The notes under the pieces: model-generated
Database searches by the model: none
The model's input: the letters and a program-made list of their open reading frames with translations, nothing else
What the model was told of the DNA's origin: nothing
Program-made: the position numbers and the translations under genes
Part shown: in pieces, positions 32,917 through 42,249 of the stretch
Numbering within the stretch: position 1 is the first letter of the stretch
How the letters are laid out: every line of letters begins with the position of its first letter
Assembly (NCBI RefSeq): GCF_001709345.1
Contig: NZ_MDTQ01000001.1
Coordinates: 1,463,108 to 1,527,107, forward strand
Direction: 5' to 3'
Origin: Terasakiispira papahanaumokuakeensis
Lineage (GTDB): Bacteria; Pseudomonadota; Gammaproteobacteria; Pseudomonadales; Halomonadaceae
Length of the DNA stretch: 64,000 nt

Positions 32917-34038
32917 ATGGAATCGTTGAACAGTAACTGGTTTATTCGAGCACGTTTAAAACACCGCCATCTTCTAGTGCTCAGTGCTCTGGGAGAGTAT
33001 GCCAATCTGAATCATGCCGCTGAGGTGTTAGGGATTTCTCAACCGGCAATTTCTAAGCTATTGCGGGAGTTGGAAAGTGGGCTTGACGTACAGCTATTTG
33101 AACGTCAGCCCAGAGGGGTTGTACCGACCGTCTATGGTGAAACCATGATTCGGCATGCCCGGCATTTGTTGAAAACGTTGGATAATGCATTCGATGAAGT
33201 GAATGCGATACGCCAGGGATTAAAAGGCCATGTTCGGCTGGGCTCCATTTTAACGCCCTGTACTGACCTCATCCCCGAAACCATTAGTCGAATCCGGTCG
33301 GCTTATCCTGGGTTGACCGTGAGTATCCGTACAGGCGCCAGTACTGAACTGTCGGAGTTACTGAAGAATGGTGAAGTGGACATCATCGTGGCGCGCCATC
33401 AGCATGCCTATACACCGCTTAATTTTTGTTACGAACCGATGTACCGGCGCCGTACTTTTGCTCACCCTGAGTATCCGGCTCCAGCATATCCCGCTCGGCA
33501 GGGCACGGATCAGGCTGGTTTTTTTATGGAACCTGTTTACCCCGAACCCGCCTATCCCGATCCGATGTATCCTGAGCCTGTGATTATTTGTGCTTCACCA
33601 GAGCATGATTTGATCAGAGAAGGGCGCCGGCTCTCGTTAGCTGATTTGATGGATCAAGAGTGGGTGATGCCGCCTGGAGATAGCATTATGAGGGCCGAGT
33701 TTGAGTCCATGTTTCAACGTAATGGCATGCGTTTGCCCCATCATATTGTGACGGCTGAAAATCTGCTGATGATCACCAATTTAATGGAGCAAAATGCCAT
33801 GCTGACGTTGCTACCTGAAGCAGTGATGCGCCACTATGCTCGTTATCAAATGATGGTCCAAATTTCCGTCGAGTCGCATTTACAGCGTGAACTCACCCAT
33901 ATTCTGGCCCCTTATGGATTAATTCATAAGGGGGAGAACTTATTGACACCGGCTGCTCAAGCAGTGTTGACCATGTTGCGTAATGCGCGTGATTACAGTT
34001 GTGAAAATGAATCGATTGTGAAAACGACCTCTTTGTAA
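32917..34038 (+). CDS. LysR-family regulator with Tyr/Pro repeat insertion
   Basis: The 373-aa protein has a LysR winged HTH (about 18-75: HLLVLSALGEYANLNHAAEVLGISQPAISKLLRELE) and a substrate-binding domain. It is about 45 residues longer than usual because residues about 177-219 contain repeated YPxPx units (EYPAPAYP, EPVYPEPAYPDPMYPEP) between EPMY and PVIICASPEHDL. It is divergent from the TRAP operon and probably regulates sugar-acid uptake and breakdown. The insertion lies in the effector domain, so function may be altered. Confidence 0.85.
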   Translation: MESLNSNWFIRARLKHRHLLVLSALGEYANLNHAAEVLGISQPAISKLLRELESGLDVQLFERQPRGVVPTVYGETMIRHARHLLKTLDNAFDEVNAIRQGLKGHVRLGSILTPCTDLIPETISRIRSAYPGLTVSIRTGASTELSELLKNGEVDIIVARHQHAYTPLNFCYEPMYRRRTFAHPEYPAPAYPARQGTDQAGFFMEPVYPEPAYPDPMYPEPVIICASPEHDLIREGRRLSLADLMDQEWVMPPGDSIMRAEFESMFQRNGMRLPHHIVTAENLLMITNLMEQNAMLTLLPEAVMRHYARYQMMVQISVESHLQRELTHILAPYGLIHKGENLLTPAAQAVLTMLRNARDYSCENESIVKTTSL

Positions 34039-34171
34039 AAAAGCTTCTTTATAAAAATTATAAAAAGTCTTTTTATTAAAAGTCTCTTATATTAAAGAAG
34101 ATTCTTTATGAAAAGACCCTTCTGTTAAAAAGTCGTTGATGACTTGATATCCCTCCCGCTTAGGCATCCAG

Positions 34172-34206
34172 TAATGCGAAGGCTTGGCCAATAAGCCCTC
34201 GCATTA
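34172..34206. terminator. Hairpin between lysR and the MHS symporter gene
   Basis: TAATGCG-AA-GGCTT (34172-34185) pairs with AAGCC-CT-CGCATTA (34193-34206), a 12-bp stem with one internal mismatch block and a 7-base loop. It lies between convergent genes. Upstream, 34039-34130 is an AT-rich stretch of imperfect AAAAGTCTTT-like repeats. Confidence 0.55.
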
Positions 34207-34225
34207 GTGCGATGTTACCGATGGT

Positions 34226-35596
34226 TTATATTGCTGCTTGCACTTCAAGCTCTAGTTTCATGCGGTAACGCATCACCGCCAAACTCGTGATCACGCCTAC
34301 GGCACACACGGCTGCAACGTAATAGGCCGGTGCGCTGGCATGTTGTGTCATCCAAAGGCTCACCACCATCGGTGTGGCGCCTCCGAAGATGGCGTAAGCG
34401 ACATTGTAAGAAAAAGACAGGCCGGTAAAGCGAATGGGCGCTGGAAAGCTCTTCACTGCGACTGCGGGGACAACCCCAGTTAAACCGACAAAAAAACCGA
34501 CCAGACAATACAGCGGGTAAAGCAGCGTGGTATCGACCAGCATGGTGTTGTAAAACACCCAGTAACTGACACCAAGACCGATACTGAACAAAGCTAGAAT
34601 CGGGCCATTACCAAATCGGTCGGCCAATAGACCCGCAACCAAGCATCCGATAATGACGCCCACAATGGCGAGACTGTTCGCCATTAAGCTAGTTTGAGGG
34701 TCTAGCCCTGCCAACTTTTGCAATAAGGTGGGTGTCATCAGAAGGGTGACCACGACGGCAGCAGTGAGCAGCCAAGTGACCGCCATCGAGACTAAGATTG
34801 AACCCCAATGTGACTTCAGCAGTGTTTTAAGCGGCAGTTCTTCAGCTAAGGCTTCCCGTTCCTGCATCTCGGTGAAAACTGGTGTTTCATGAAGCCAGCG
34901 ACGCAAGTACATGGTGATAAAGCCGAAAATACCACCAATGATGAAGGGAATGCGCCACGCATAATCATGGATTTCACTGGATGTGAAGATGGCGTTAATT
35001 GCCGTGGCGATTAAAGAGCCAATCAAAATACCGGAGACCAAGCCTGCCGATAGTGTCCCACAAGCAAAACTGATGCGGCTTTTGGGCACATGTTCTGTTA
35101 CAAAGACCCAGGCACCAGGGGCTTCGCCACCAATCGCTGCGCCCTGCAGCATTCTCAAAAATAGCAACACAATAGGCGCCGCAATGCCAATCGTTTCATA
35201 GGTTGGCATTAACCCCATGGCGAGGGTCGGCACGGCCATTAATAAAATGCTCATCATGAACATTTTTTTCCGCCCGAGCAGGTCGCCAAAGTGGGCCATC
35301 ACAATGCCGCCGAGGGGGCGTGCGATATAGCCGGCGGCAAAAATGCCGAAGGTTTGAACCTGCCTGAGCCAGTCGGGCATATCCGCTGGAAAGAAGAGGG
35401 TACCGACTACGGTGGCGAAAAAGACAAAAATGACGAAGTCGTAAAACTCTAGCGCACCACCAAGGGCTGAAAGTCCGAGTGTCTTGGCATCCTGTCGGCT
35501 GAGTCGATGATGATCGGGTCGCTTTTGATTAGCACCAGGCATGGATGCCTGAGCTGCTGAACGCTCTTTGGGGGTCGTGTCCGCGTTGATTGTCAT
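34226..35596 (-). CDS. MHS-family (ProP-like) MFS metabolite/H+ symporter, copy 1
   Basis: The 456-aa protein has twelve hydrophobic segments, a basic hydrophilic N terminus (1-38), and MHS/MFS motifs: YDFVIFVFFATVVG near 52, YIARPLGGIVMAHFGDLLGRKKMFMMSILLMAVPTLAMGLMP near 92-130, and RMLQGAAIGGEAPGAWVFVTEHVP near 147. Such carriers import organic acids or compatible solutes. Copy 2 lies directly upstream and is about 96% identical in protein. Substrate is not predictable from the sequence. Confidence 0.88.
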   Translation of the reverse strand: MTINADTTPKERSAAQASMPGANQKRPDHHRLSRQDAKTLGLSALGGALEFYDFVIFVFFATVVGTLFFPADMPDWLRQVQTFGIFAAGYIARPLGGIVMAHFGDLLGRKKMFMMSILLMAVPTLAMGLMPTYETIGIAAPIVLLFLRMLQGAAIGGEAPGAWVFVTEHVPKSRISFACGTLSAGLVSGILIGSLIATAINAIFTSSEIHDYAWRIPFIIGGIFGFITMYLRRWLHETPVFTEMQEREALAEELPLKTLLKSHWGSILVSMAVTWLLTAAVVVTLLMTPTLLQKLAGLDPQTSLMANSLAIVGVIIGCLVAGLLADRFGNGPILALFSIGLGVSYWVFYNTMLVDTTLLYPLYCLVGFFVGLTGVVPAVAVKSFPAPIRFTGLSFSYNVAYAIFGGATPMVVSLWMTQHASAPAYYVAAVCAVGVITSLAVMRYRMKLELEVQAAI

Positions 35597-35717
35597 AATA
35601 ATTAAGGGTGTTCGTTGTGATGAATCGTGATTAAAGCCGCGAGTCCGGTTCGCAGATGTTGTGATGGCGCTGGGGTCTGTGAGGGCTTGATCTCTCTGCC
35701 CTTACAGACCCCGTACA

Positions 35718-37088
35718 TTAAGCTGGTGCTTGCACTTCAAGCTCTAGTTTCACGCGATAACGCATCACGGCTAAGCTTGTGATGACGCCAAAAATACACA
35801 CGGCCGCGACGTAGTAGGTCGGGGCGCTGGCATGTTGTGTCATCCAAAGGCTCACCACCATCGGTGTGGCGCCTCCGAAGATGGCGTAGGCGACATTGTA
35901 AGAAAAAGACAGGCCGGTAAAGCGAATGGGCGCTGGAAAGCTCTTCACTGCGACTGCGGGGACTACGCCAATTAAACCGACAAAAAAACCGACTAGGCCA
36001 TAGAGCGGGTAAAGCAGCGTGGTATCGACCAGCATGGTGTTGTAAAACACCCAGTAACTGACACCAAGACCGGCACTGAACAAGGCCAGAATCGGACCAT
36101 TACCGAATCGGTCAGCCAGCAGACCGGCGATCAAGCTCCCGATAATGACACAGACAATGGCAAGACTGTTCGCCATTAAGCTGGTTTGAGGGTCTAGCCC
36201 TGCCAGCTTTTGCAGTAAAGTGGGCGTCATCAAGATGGTCACCACGACCGCAGCAGTGAGTAGCCAGGTAACCGCCATCGACACTAACACTGAACCCCAG
36301 TGTGACTTCAGCAGTGTTTTAAGCGGCAGTTCTTCAGCTAAGGCTTCCCGTTCCTGCATCTCGGTGAAAACTGGTGTTTCATGAAGCCAGCGACGCAAGT
36401 ACATGGTGATAAAGCCGAAAATACCGCCAATGATGAAGGGGATGCGCCACGCATAATCATGGATTTCACTGGATGTGAAGATGGCGTTAATTGCCGTGGC
36501 GATTAAAGAGCCAATCAAAATGCCGGAGACCAAGCCTGCCGATAGTGTCCCACAGGCAAAACTGATGCGGCTTTTGGGCACATGTTCTGTTACAAAGACC
36601 CAGGCACCAGGGGCTTCGCCACCAATCGCTGCGCCCTGCAGCACTCTCAAAAATAGCAACACAATAGGCGCTGCAATGCCAATCGTTTCATAGGTTGGCA
36701 TTAACCCCATGGCGAGGGTCGGCACGGCCATTAATAAAATGCTCATCATGAACATTTTTTTCCGCCCGAGCAGGTCGCCAAAATGGGCCATCACAATGCC
36801 GCCGAGGGGGCGTGCGATATAACCGGCGGCAAAAATGCCGAAGGTTTGAACCTGCCTGAGCCAATCGGGCATATCCGCTGGAAAGAAGAGGGCACCGACT
36901 ACAGTGGCGAAAAAAACAAAAATGACGAAGTCGTAAAACTCTAGCGCACCACCAAGGGCTGAAAGTCCGAGTGTCTTGGCATCCTGTCGGCTGAGTCGAT
37001 GATTGTTGGGTCGCTTTTGATCAGCACCAGGCATGGATGCCTGGGCTGCTGAGCGCTCTTTGGGTGTGGTGTCCGCGTTGATTGTCAT
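35718..37088 (-). CDS. MHS-family (ProP-like) MFS metabolite/H+ symporter, copy 2
   Basis: The same 456-aa length and motifs as copy 1, with fewer than 20 amino-acid differences. They cluster at the N-terminal tail, one mid-protein segment (IVCVIIGSLIAGL versus IVGVIIGCLVAGL) and the C-terminal end (including IFGVIT versus AVGVIT). Copy spacing is 1492 bp, and the upstream TAATAATTAAG-GTTCGTTGTGATGAATC region is shared, so the duplicated unit includes a promoter or leader. Confidence 0.88.
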   Translation of the reverse strand: MTINADTTPKERSAAQASMPGADQKRPNNHRLSRQDAKTLGLSALGGALEFYDFVIFVFFATVVGALFFPADMPDWLRQVQTFGIFAAGYIARPLGGIVMAHFGDLLGRKKMFMMSILLMAVPTLAMGLMPTYETIGIAAPIVLLFLRVLQGAAIGGEAPGAWVFVTEHVPKSRISFACGTLSAGLVSGILIGSLIATAINAIFTSSEIHDYAWRIPFIIGGIFGFITMYLRRWLHETPVFTEMQEREALAEELPLKTLLKSHWGSVLVSMAVTWLLTAAVVVTILMTPTLLQKLAGLDPQTSLMANSLAIVCVIIGSLIAGLLADRFGNGPILALFSAGLGVSYWVFYNTMLVDTTLLYPLYGLVGFFVGLIGVVPAVAVKSFPAPIRFTGLSFSYNVAYAIFGGATPMVVSLWMTQHASAPTYYVAAVCIFGVITSLAVMRYRVKLELEVQAPA

Positions 37089-37396
37089 AATAATTAAGTG
37101 CGTTCGTTGTGATGAATCTTAATGATATGGCTTTGAGGGCTTTCATCTTGGGGGCATTGAGTGGCCGTCCGCTTGAAGTTGCCTTCGCCTATCCCTGGAA
37201 TTGCCTCAGTGGCTTGCTCAATTCGGTAGTGAGCTTCTGGCATTGTAATTAAGTCACCGTTGATCGGATAGTAATGGCTTGTGTTTCTGATGCTTATTCA
37301 AGACATTGGGGCTATCGCAGCGGGCAAGTTACAATGATGACATCAGCCCTGAATGTGGGCCTTATATGCCTGCAACGTTGAGATCAAGGAGTCTGC
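37089..37396. other. Non-coding control region between MHS copy 2 and ycjX
   Basis: This 308-bp gap separates divergent genes. A 49-codon reading frame on the minus strand (37094-37243) has no ribosome site or recognisable composition and is not called. AAGGAG at 37386-37391 is the ycjX ribosome site. No clear operator or hairpin was seen. Confidence 0.4.
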
Positions 37397-38842
37397 ATGG
37401 GCGTTAAGCGTAAGCTTAAACAGTGGGTCAAGCAGCAGTCTGCTGAGCAATGGCGCGAGCACTTGGAATTGCTGACAGATGAAGTGGTGACAGCGGCTCG
37501 TGAGCGACATGTACGCTTAGCCATTACGGGATTGAGCCAGAGTGGGAAAACCGTTCTGACCACGGCATTGGTTCATCACTTGTTACAGTCCCATAAAGGG
37601 CGCTCATTGCCTTTCTTTGAACCGGCTGCTCAAGGTCGCATTTTAAGTGTTAAGCCAATCCCCGAGCAGTGTTCCTTCACTTTTGAACAGGCGTTGGCCG
37701 GGTTAACTCAGAATCCACCGCAATGGCCGGCGTCGACTGCTGATTTGTCGCAAATGTCACTGGCCATTCATTACCGCCGTGCACCGGGTTTGGGGCGACT
37801 CTTAGGCGAAACGGCGACTGTTTACTTGGATTTAATTGATTATCCTGGAGAGTGGCTCCTGGATTTGCCCTTGATGCACTTGGATTATGCGCAATGGTGT
37901 CAGGCACAAGCTCTACTTTGGCAGCAGTCGCCCCGGGCGGAGCTTTCCGCTGCATGGCGTCAACGCCTAGCTCAAGTGGATTGGTTCGCCCCAGCGGATG
38001 ATGCCTTGTTGGCCGATTTGGGCCACCAGTATCGGGCTTTGTTGCAAACGCTGCGTGGCCCAGACTATGGCATGAGCCTATTACAGCCGGGGCGCACTTT
38101 ACTGCCGGGCCATGATGATCCAGAGCCGCTGACACTGTTGTTTCCCGTGATTGTCGGTGTCGATGATTTTTCTCAGCAGGTACCGAAAAATAGTGCGCTG
38201 GCGGAAATGAAACGGCGCTTCGAGCGTTATCGTGATGAACTGGTCAAGCCCTTTTACCGTCATCATTTCGCCCGCTTTGATCGTCAGCTTGTTCTGGTTG
38301 ATTGTTTGAAAACACTGAATCGGGGAGAAGCTTGCTTTAAAGATATGCAGCAGGCTTTGGGTGAAATTTTACAAAGCTTTCACTATGGCCAGCATAGTTT
38401 TTTAAGGCGTTTGTTCAAACCGCGTATTGATAAAGTCGTGTTTGCCTCAAGCAAGGCCGATCATGTGACAGCCAATCAACATCATAATCTGGATCAGTTT
38501 TTAGGATTGATGATTGAGGATGCCCAACGGCAGCTCCGCTTTGATGATATTGAGACCCAGTGTATGGCGCTAGCGTCTGTACGTTCGACGCAGGCGGCAA
38601 CGGCCGACATGGATGGTCAGGTGTTGTCTTGTCTGAAAGGGTACCGAAAGTCAGATGGTCAGTTGGTGGCACTTTTCCCAGGCGAGGTGCCGACACAGTT
38701 GCCTGAGCCCAACGATTGGACCGATGAGCGCTTTCGCTTTGTCGATTTTGCGCCCGTTCAACTGCCTACTCACGATTTGCAACCGCAGCAGCATATTCGT
38801 CTGGATCAAATGTTGGATGCGGTCATAGGAGATTATTTTTGA
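37397..38842 (+). CDS. ycjX: YcjX-like P-loop NTPase (DUF463)
   Basis: The 481-aa protein carries a P-loop GLSQSGKT at residues 45-52, YLDLIDYPGEWLLDLPLM near 145 as the Walker B-like region, and VFASSKADHVTANQHHNL near 350-367, the pattern of YcjX/DUF463 proteins. These are phage-shock-linked NTPases of uncertain role. The next gene (YcjF-like) starts at its stop (TGATG), so the pair is coupled. Here no psp genes accompany them in the window. Confidence 0.9.
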   Translation: MGVKRKLKQWVKQQSAEQWREHLELLTDEVVTAARERHVRLAITGLSQSGKTVLTTALVHHLLQSHKGRSLPFFEPAAQGRILSVKPIPEQCSFTFEQALAGLTQNPPQWPASTADLSQMSLAIHYRRAPGLGRLLGETATVYLDLIDYPGEWLLDLPLMHLDYAQWCQAQALLWQQSPRAELSAAWRQRLAQVDWFAPADDALLADLGHQYRALLQTLRGPDYGMSLLQPGRTLLPGHDDPEPLTLLFPVIVGVDDFSQQVPKNSALAEMKRRFERYRDELVKPFYRHHFARFDRQLVLVDCLKTLNRGEACFKDMQQALGEILQSFHYGQHSFLRRLFKPRIDKVVFASSKADHVTANQHHNLDQFLGLMIEDAQRQLRFDDIETQCMALASVRSTQAATADMDGQVLSCLKGYRKSDGQLVALFPGEVPTQLPEPNDWTDERFRFVDFAPVQLPTHDLQPQQHIRLDQMLDAVIGDYF

Positions 38843-39960
38843 TGTCAGGTGAAGATCGTCAGTCCGATACCTCTCAGTCCAATGCCTCTCAGTCCGATAC
38901 CTCGCAGTCCAATGACAAGGCGACCGCAGGTGAATCGGCGGCTAGAGAATGGCGCTCTGCCCGTTACTTTGATCCTGCCGCTGCGGACCATGTGGACCCG
39001 GCAGGATCGGATTCACCCTATCAGCAAGCACGTGATTTTGATCCTGATAGTGTGACGGCATCGCCCGAAGAGGCTGAGGAAGTGGTTGTGCCTCAGCGGC
39101 CACGCAGGCGCTGGGCTCGGCTATTGGGCTTCTCGACAGCGGCAGTACTCACTCTGGTCGTTTTGCTGGAGTTTTATCGTTTGATTGCTTGGGCCTTAAC
39201 GCTGCATTGGCTGCTGGGTGCGATCGTTTTGGGATTGGTGGCGTTGTTACTGATGTCATTAGGCGTACAGTGCTGGCGTAGCCTGAAAGGTATTCGTCAG
39301 TTGGGCCAGATGCAGGCATTACAAACGCAAGCCCATCAACTGTTGCAGTCTCAGGGGCATGGACAAGCCGCTTCGTGGTTGAAGGCGCTTAAACTGCATG
39401 CGCGATCACACGGCACGGCTAACGAGTTGCAAGCGTGCCTAGACCAGTTGGACTCGGCGTATAGTGACCAGGAAATCGTGCGTTATGTCGAGCAGCACGG
39501 GTTTACCGCTCAAGATGCACAAGCGCGACGTTGTGTGCAACGTTACAGCATTGAATCTGGTGTCATGGTGGCATTCAGCCCTTGGGCCAGTTTTGATATG
39601 GTTTTGGTCGGTTGGCGGAACCTGAGGATGTTGAAAGATGTCGCCCAGATTTATGGTATTTCACCAGGGCTGGTCGCACAGGCGACACTGTTGAAGCAGG
39701 TCTTACAGACACTGGCATTTTCGGGTTTATCCGAGCTGGCAATTGATGCGGGGACATCAGCACTGAGCAGTTCTCTGACGACTTTTTCAGCCCGTGCTGG
39801 GCAAGGCTTGGGGGCGGGTGTCTTTACTGCACGGACAGGGCTACAAGCGATTCGTGCTTGTCGTCCGGTGCCCGCTGCTGGGCGGGATAAACGATTGTTG
39901 GATAATGTCGCTTCAGGGGTGATGGAGCGGCTTAAAAAACAGCTTAAATCGACTCGCTGA
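38842..39960 (+). CDS. ycjF: YcjF-like membrane protein (DUF697)
   Basis: The ATG at 38842 overlaps the ycjX stop. The 372-aa protein starts with a polar repeat region (SDTSQSNASQSDTSQSND) of serine/glutamine triplet-like units (DNA 38860-38920). Two membrane helices follow (about 91-140), then a DUF697 domain with an amphipathic/hydrophobic stretch IESGVMVAFSPWASFDMVLVGWRNLRML near 234-261. It partners YcjX in many gammaproteobacteria. The repeat-rich N terminus is unusual and looks slippage-derived. Confidence 0.85.
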   Translation: MSGEDRQSDTSQSNASQSDTSQSNDKATAGESAAREWRSARYFDPAAADHVDPAGSDSPYQQARDFDPDSVTASPEEAEEVVVPQRPRRRWARLLGFSTAAVLTLVVLLEFYRLIAWALTLHWLLGAIVLGLVALLLMSLGVQCWRSLKGIRQLGQMQALQTQAHQLLQSQGHGQAASWLKALKLHARSHGTANELQACLDQLDSAYSDQEIVRYVEQHGFTAQDAQARRCVQRYSIESGVMVAFSPWASFDMVLVGWRNLRMLKDVAQIYGISPGLVAQATLLKQVLQTLAFSGLSELAIDAGTSALSSSLTTFSARAGQGLGAGVFTARTGLQAIRACRPVPAAGRDKRLLDNVASGVMERLKKQLKSTR

Positions 39961-39987
39961 TGGGGTGTGCTTCTCCCTGTAGGCGTG

Positions 39988-40027
39988 CTTTCTTTCTGTA
40001 AAGGGATCTTTCTCTCTGTAAAGGGAT
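39988..40027. repeat. 20-bp tandem duplication
   Basis: CTTTCTTTCTGTAAAGGGAT (39988-40007) is followed by the same sequence with one T-to-C change (40008-40027). It lies in the gap between ycjF and the oxidase gene. A more diverged repeat (CACTTGATTGTCTCT-like) occurs at about 40125-40160. Confidence 0.85.
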
Positions 40028-40032
40028 AAATA

Positions 40033-40077
40033 AACGCCGGGCTGATGGGTGTTTGATGGGAATGTTAGCCCGGCGTT
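40033..40077. terminator. Long-loop inverted repeat downstream of ycjF
   Basis: AACGCCGGGCT (40033-40043) pairs perfectly with AGCCCGGCGTT (40067-40077) over a 23-base loop. It lies between converging genes. There is no long T-run, so terminator function is probable but not certain. Confidence 0.5.
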
Positions 40078-40180
40078 ATCTCGTTGCTTAATCCTGCCTA
40101 ACGGGTCACTTAACGGCCTCTTATCACTTGATTGTCTCTCGTACCACTTGACTGTCTCTGAGCACTTAATCGCGTCCAGC

Positions 40181-41425
40181 TTATAAGAAGCGTGTCACGC
40201 TATATGGGGTCATATCAATGGGCGGCGTTTCGCCTGCCATCATCATGGCTAATAGTTCGCCAGTGGCTGGACCCAGCGTAAATCCTTGGTGTGCGTGTCC
40301 AAAAGCCAGCCATAGCCCCGGATGCTTAGGTGTCGGGCCAATAATGGGCTTCATATCGGGTGTGCAAGGGCGGGCACCTTTCCAGGGTTGAGCGTCCACT
40401 CTCTCGCCAATATTAAACAGAGATCTGGCTTCGGTTTCAGCGGCGGTGAGCTGATCATAATGAGGTTGATCATCCCGGTCGGCTAATTCCGCGCCTGTGG
40501 TTAGGCGGATACCACTTGTCATGGGTTCAAGCAGATAACCGATCTCACTGTCCATAATCCAATACTGGAGCGGCTGATCACTCGGTTGTTGATAGTGCAT
40601 ATGGTAGCCGCGTTTAACAAACAGCGGTAAGTGATAACCCAAGGGTTTGAGATAGTCGCCTGCCCAAGGGCCTAATGCGATGACGACATCATCGGCGTTG
40701 ATGGTGTCGGTTGATGTGGTGGCTGACCAACCCTGGGTTGTTTTATGGAGCGCTTTGAGCTCGGTTTGCTGATACTGCCCGCCCATTTGTTCGAAAGCAT
40801 GTGCATAGGCTTTGACTAAGTCACCGGGGAACTTGACCGTCCAGCTGTTTTGCCAATGAATCGCCCCCATGACGGCCGAGCTTAAACCGGGTTGCATTCG
40901 ATCCAGCTCACTGCGATCGATTCGGGCATATTCAACACCATAATCCTTCGCATAAGACTGTGCATCAGCAAGGGCTTGATCCCAAGCTTTGTGAGTCCGA
41001 AACAGTTGCAGCCATCCCTTCTTTTCGACTAAATGTTCGGCACCAGAAGCTTTGATCATTCTATCGTGAGCTTCGGTACTGCGCATAATTAAAGCAGCGT
41101 AAGCCGGTACGATTTTACGGTAACGATCGGGGAAGGCATTGCGCCAGTAGTGGTATAACGGGCTGGCTGAATGCCACATACCGCTGGGCCGGTAGCGAAT
41201 ATCAACGCTCCGGTTGGGCAGTACTCGCAGTAATGTACCGATATCATGGGGGAAGGCATAAGGTGCAACGGCTTCTCGTTGAATAATGCCTGCATTGCCA
41301 AATGAAGTTTCATCGCCTGGTGAGCGGCGGTCTATTAAAGTGACCTTGTGTCCTCGTTGTTGCAAGTGCCAAGCAATACTGACACCGACCATGCCTGCAC
41401 CTACGACCAGTGTGTGCCGTTGCAT
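40181..41425 (-). CDS. FAD-dependent D-amino-acid dehydrogenase/oxidase (DadA family)
   Basis: The 414-aa protein opens with an FAD-binding GAGMVGVSIAWHLQQRGHKVTLIDRR motif (residues 8-34). It has the DAO-type ETSFGNAGII, WMDSEIGY-like substrate region and a C-terminal LAFGHAHQGFTLGPATGELLA near 375-396. It would oxidise D-amino acids (or similar amines) at the membrane, passing electrons to quinone. No dadX racemase is adjacent, so the physiological substrate is open. Confidence 0.8.
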   Translation of the reverse strand: MQRHTLVVGAGMVGVSIAWHLQQRGHKVTLIDRRSPGDETSFGNAGIIQREAVAPYAFPHDIGTLLRVLPNRSVDIRYRPSGMWHSASPLYHYWRNAFPDRYRKIVPAYAALIMRSTEAHDRMIKASGAEHLVEKKGWLQLFRTHKAWDQALADAQSYAKDYGVEYARIDRSELDRMQPGLSSAVMGAIHWQNSWTVKFPGDLVKAYAHAFEQMGGQYQQTELKALHKTTQGWSATTSTDTINADDVVIALGPWAGDYLKPLGYHLPLFVKRGYHMHYQQPSDQPLQYWIMDSEIGYLLEPMTSGIRLTTGAELADRDDQPHYDQLTAAETEARSLFNIGERVDAQPWKGARPCTPDMKPIIGPTPKHPGLWLAFGHAHQGFTLGPATGELLAMMMAGETPPIDMTPYSVTRFL

Positions 41426-41815
41426 AAAGATCTCCTAAGCTCACTTTTTAATCATTTCACTATATGCTTTAACGATAGTGTTTTGTGCTTGACGTTACCT
41501 TATTCTCAAGTACTTGACCTAGGGTATGTTTTTGGTCTGCTTTATCAGAGTGTTCAACTGGTTTTTAGGCCAGTTCAAGCTAGGATTGTCAAATAACAGG
41601 TTATTTTTCTCTGTGTTGATATGGTGTAATGTTTTTGCCCTCTAATGTGTTAGTTTGTGAGGGTGGTGTCGTTAAGTCGGTTACGACGCCTGTTATTGTG
41701 ATGGGTCACGCTGTTGTGAAGGTGCTTGTTAGGGCATTGGTTATTGCGATGATTGTTGCACTTGTCTAATGCCTAAAGCGCTCTGATGCTGCCTTCATCA
41801 TTGCGGGGAGATCGA
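41426..41815. other. Non-coding divergent region between dadA-like and DUF1232 genes
   Basis: This 390-bp, AT-rich gap has no convincing gene on either strand. GGGGAG at 41805-41810 serves the downstream gene. Several TTGAC-type -35-like boxes occur near 41485 and 41513 without well-placed -10 boxes. Confidence 0.4.
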
Positions 41816-42238
41816 ATGTCACGAACAAAGCATCAGTCTGCCGATGACGGTGATATCCCCCCCACACAATCTTTAGCTCGTCATGCTCGTGACCGACGTT
41901 CGAAAAACCGGTTTTGGCAAAAAGTGAAACGACATGGGGTGCGTGCGGGTCGGGCGCTTTTGTTGAACGCTTTGACACTTTATTGCGCCGCTTTGGATAA
42001 GGAGACCTCTCGTCGAGCACGCTGGACCATTTACCTAGCGCTCGGCTACTTTATTTGGCCGATTGATCTCCTGCCTGATTTTTTACCTGGCTTGGGTTAT
42101 ACCGATGATATGGGCGTTTTGGCTTGGGCTATGACTCAAGTCGCCTTACATATCAAGCCTGAACATCGTAATAAAGCGAAACAATGGATTGAGCGCTGGA
42201 GGCGCAATCGTCGTGATCAAGGGGCGGGGGATGATTAG
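41816..42238 (+). CDS. DUF1232 (YkvA-like) small membrane protein
   Basis: The ATG at 41816 is chosen for its GGGGAG site. The 140-aa product has the DUF1232 core near residues 70-110 (WTIYLALGYFIWPIDLLPDFLPGLGYTDDMGVLAWA), with YFIWPIDLLPDFLPGLGYTDD as the diagnostic motif. A basic N terminus (1-45) and C terminus flank it. Function of this family is unknown. The GGDEF gene begins 11 bp later, suggesting an operon. Confidence 0.88.
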   Translation: MSRTKHQSADDGDIPPTQSLARHARDRRSKNRFWQKVKRHGVRAGRALLLNALTLYCAALDKETSRRARWTIYLALGYFIWPIDLLPDFLPGLGYTDDMGVLAWAMTQVALHIKPEHRNKAKQWIERWRRNRRDQGAGDD

Positions 42239-42249
42239 GGTGAGAAGTG

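Noticed and set aside
37094-37243. A 49-codon reading frame on the minus strand upstream of MHS copy 2
   Set aside because: No ribosome site, no recognised pattern and low coding-like composition; it is within a divergent promoter gap.
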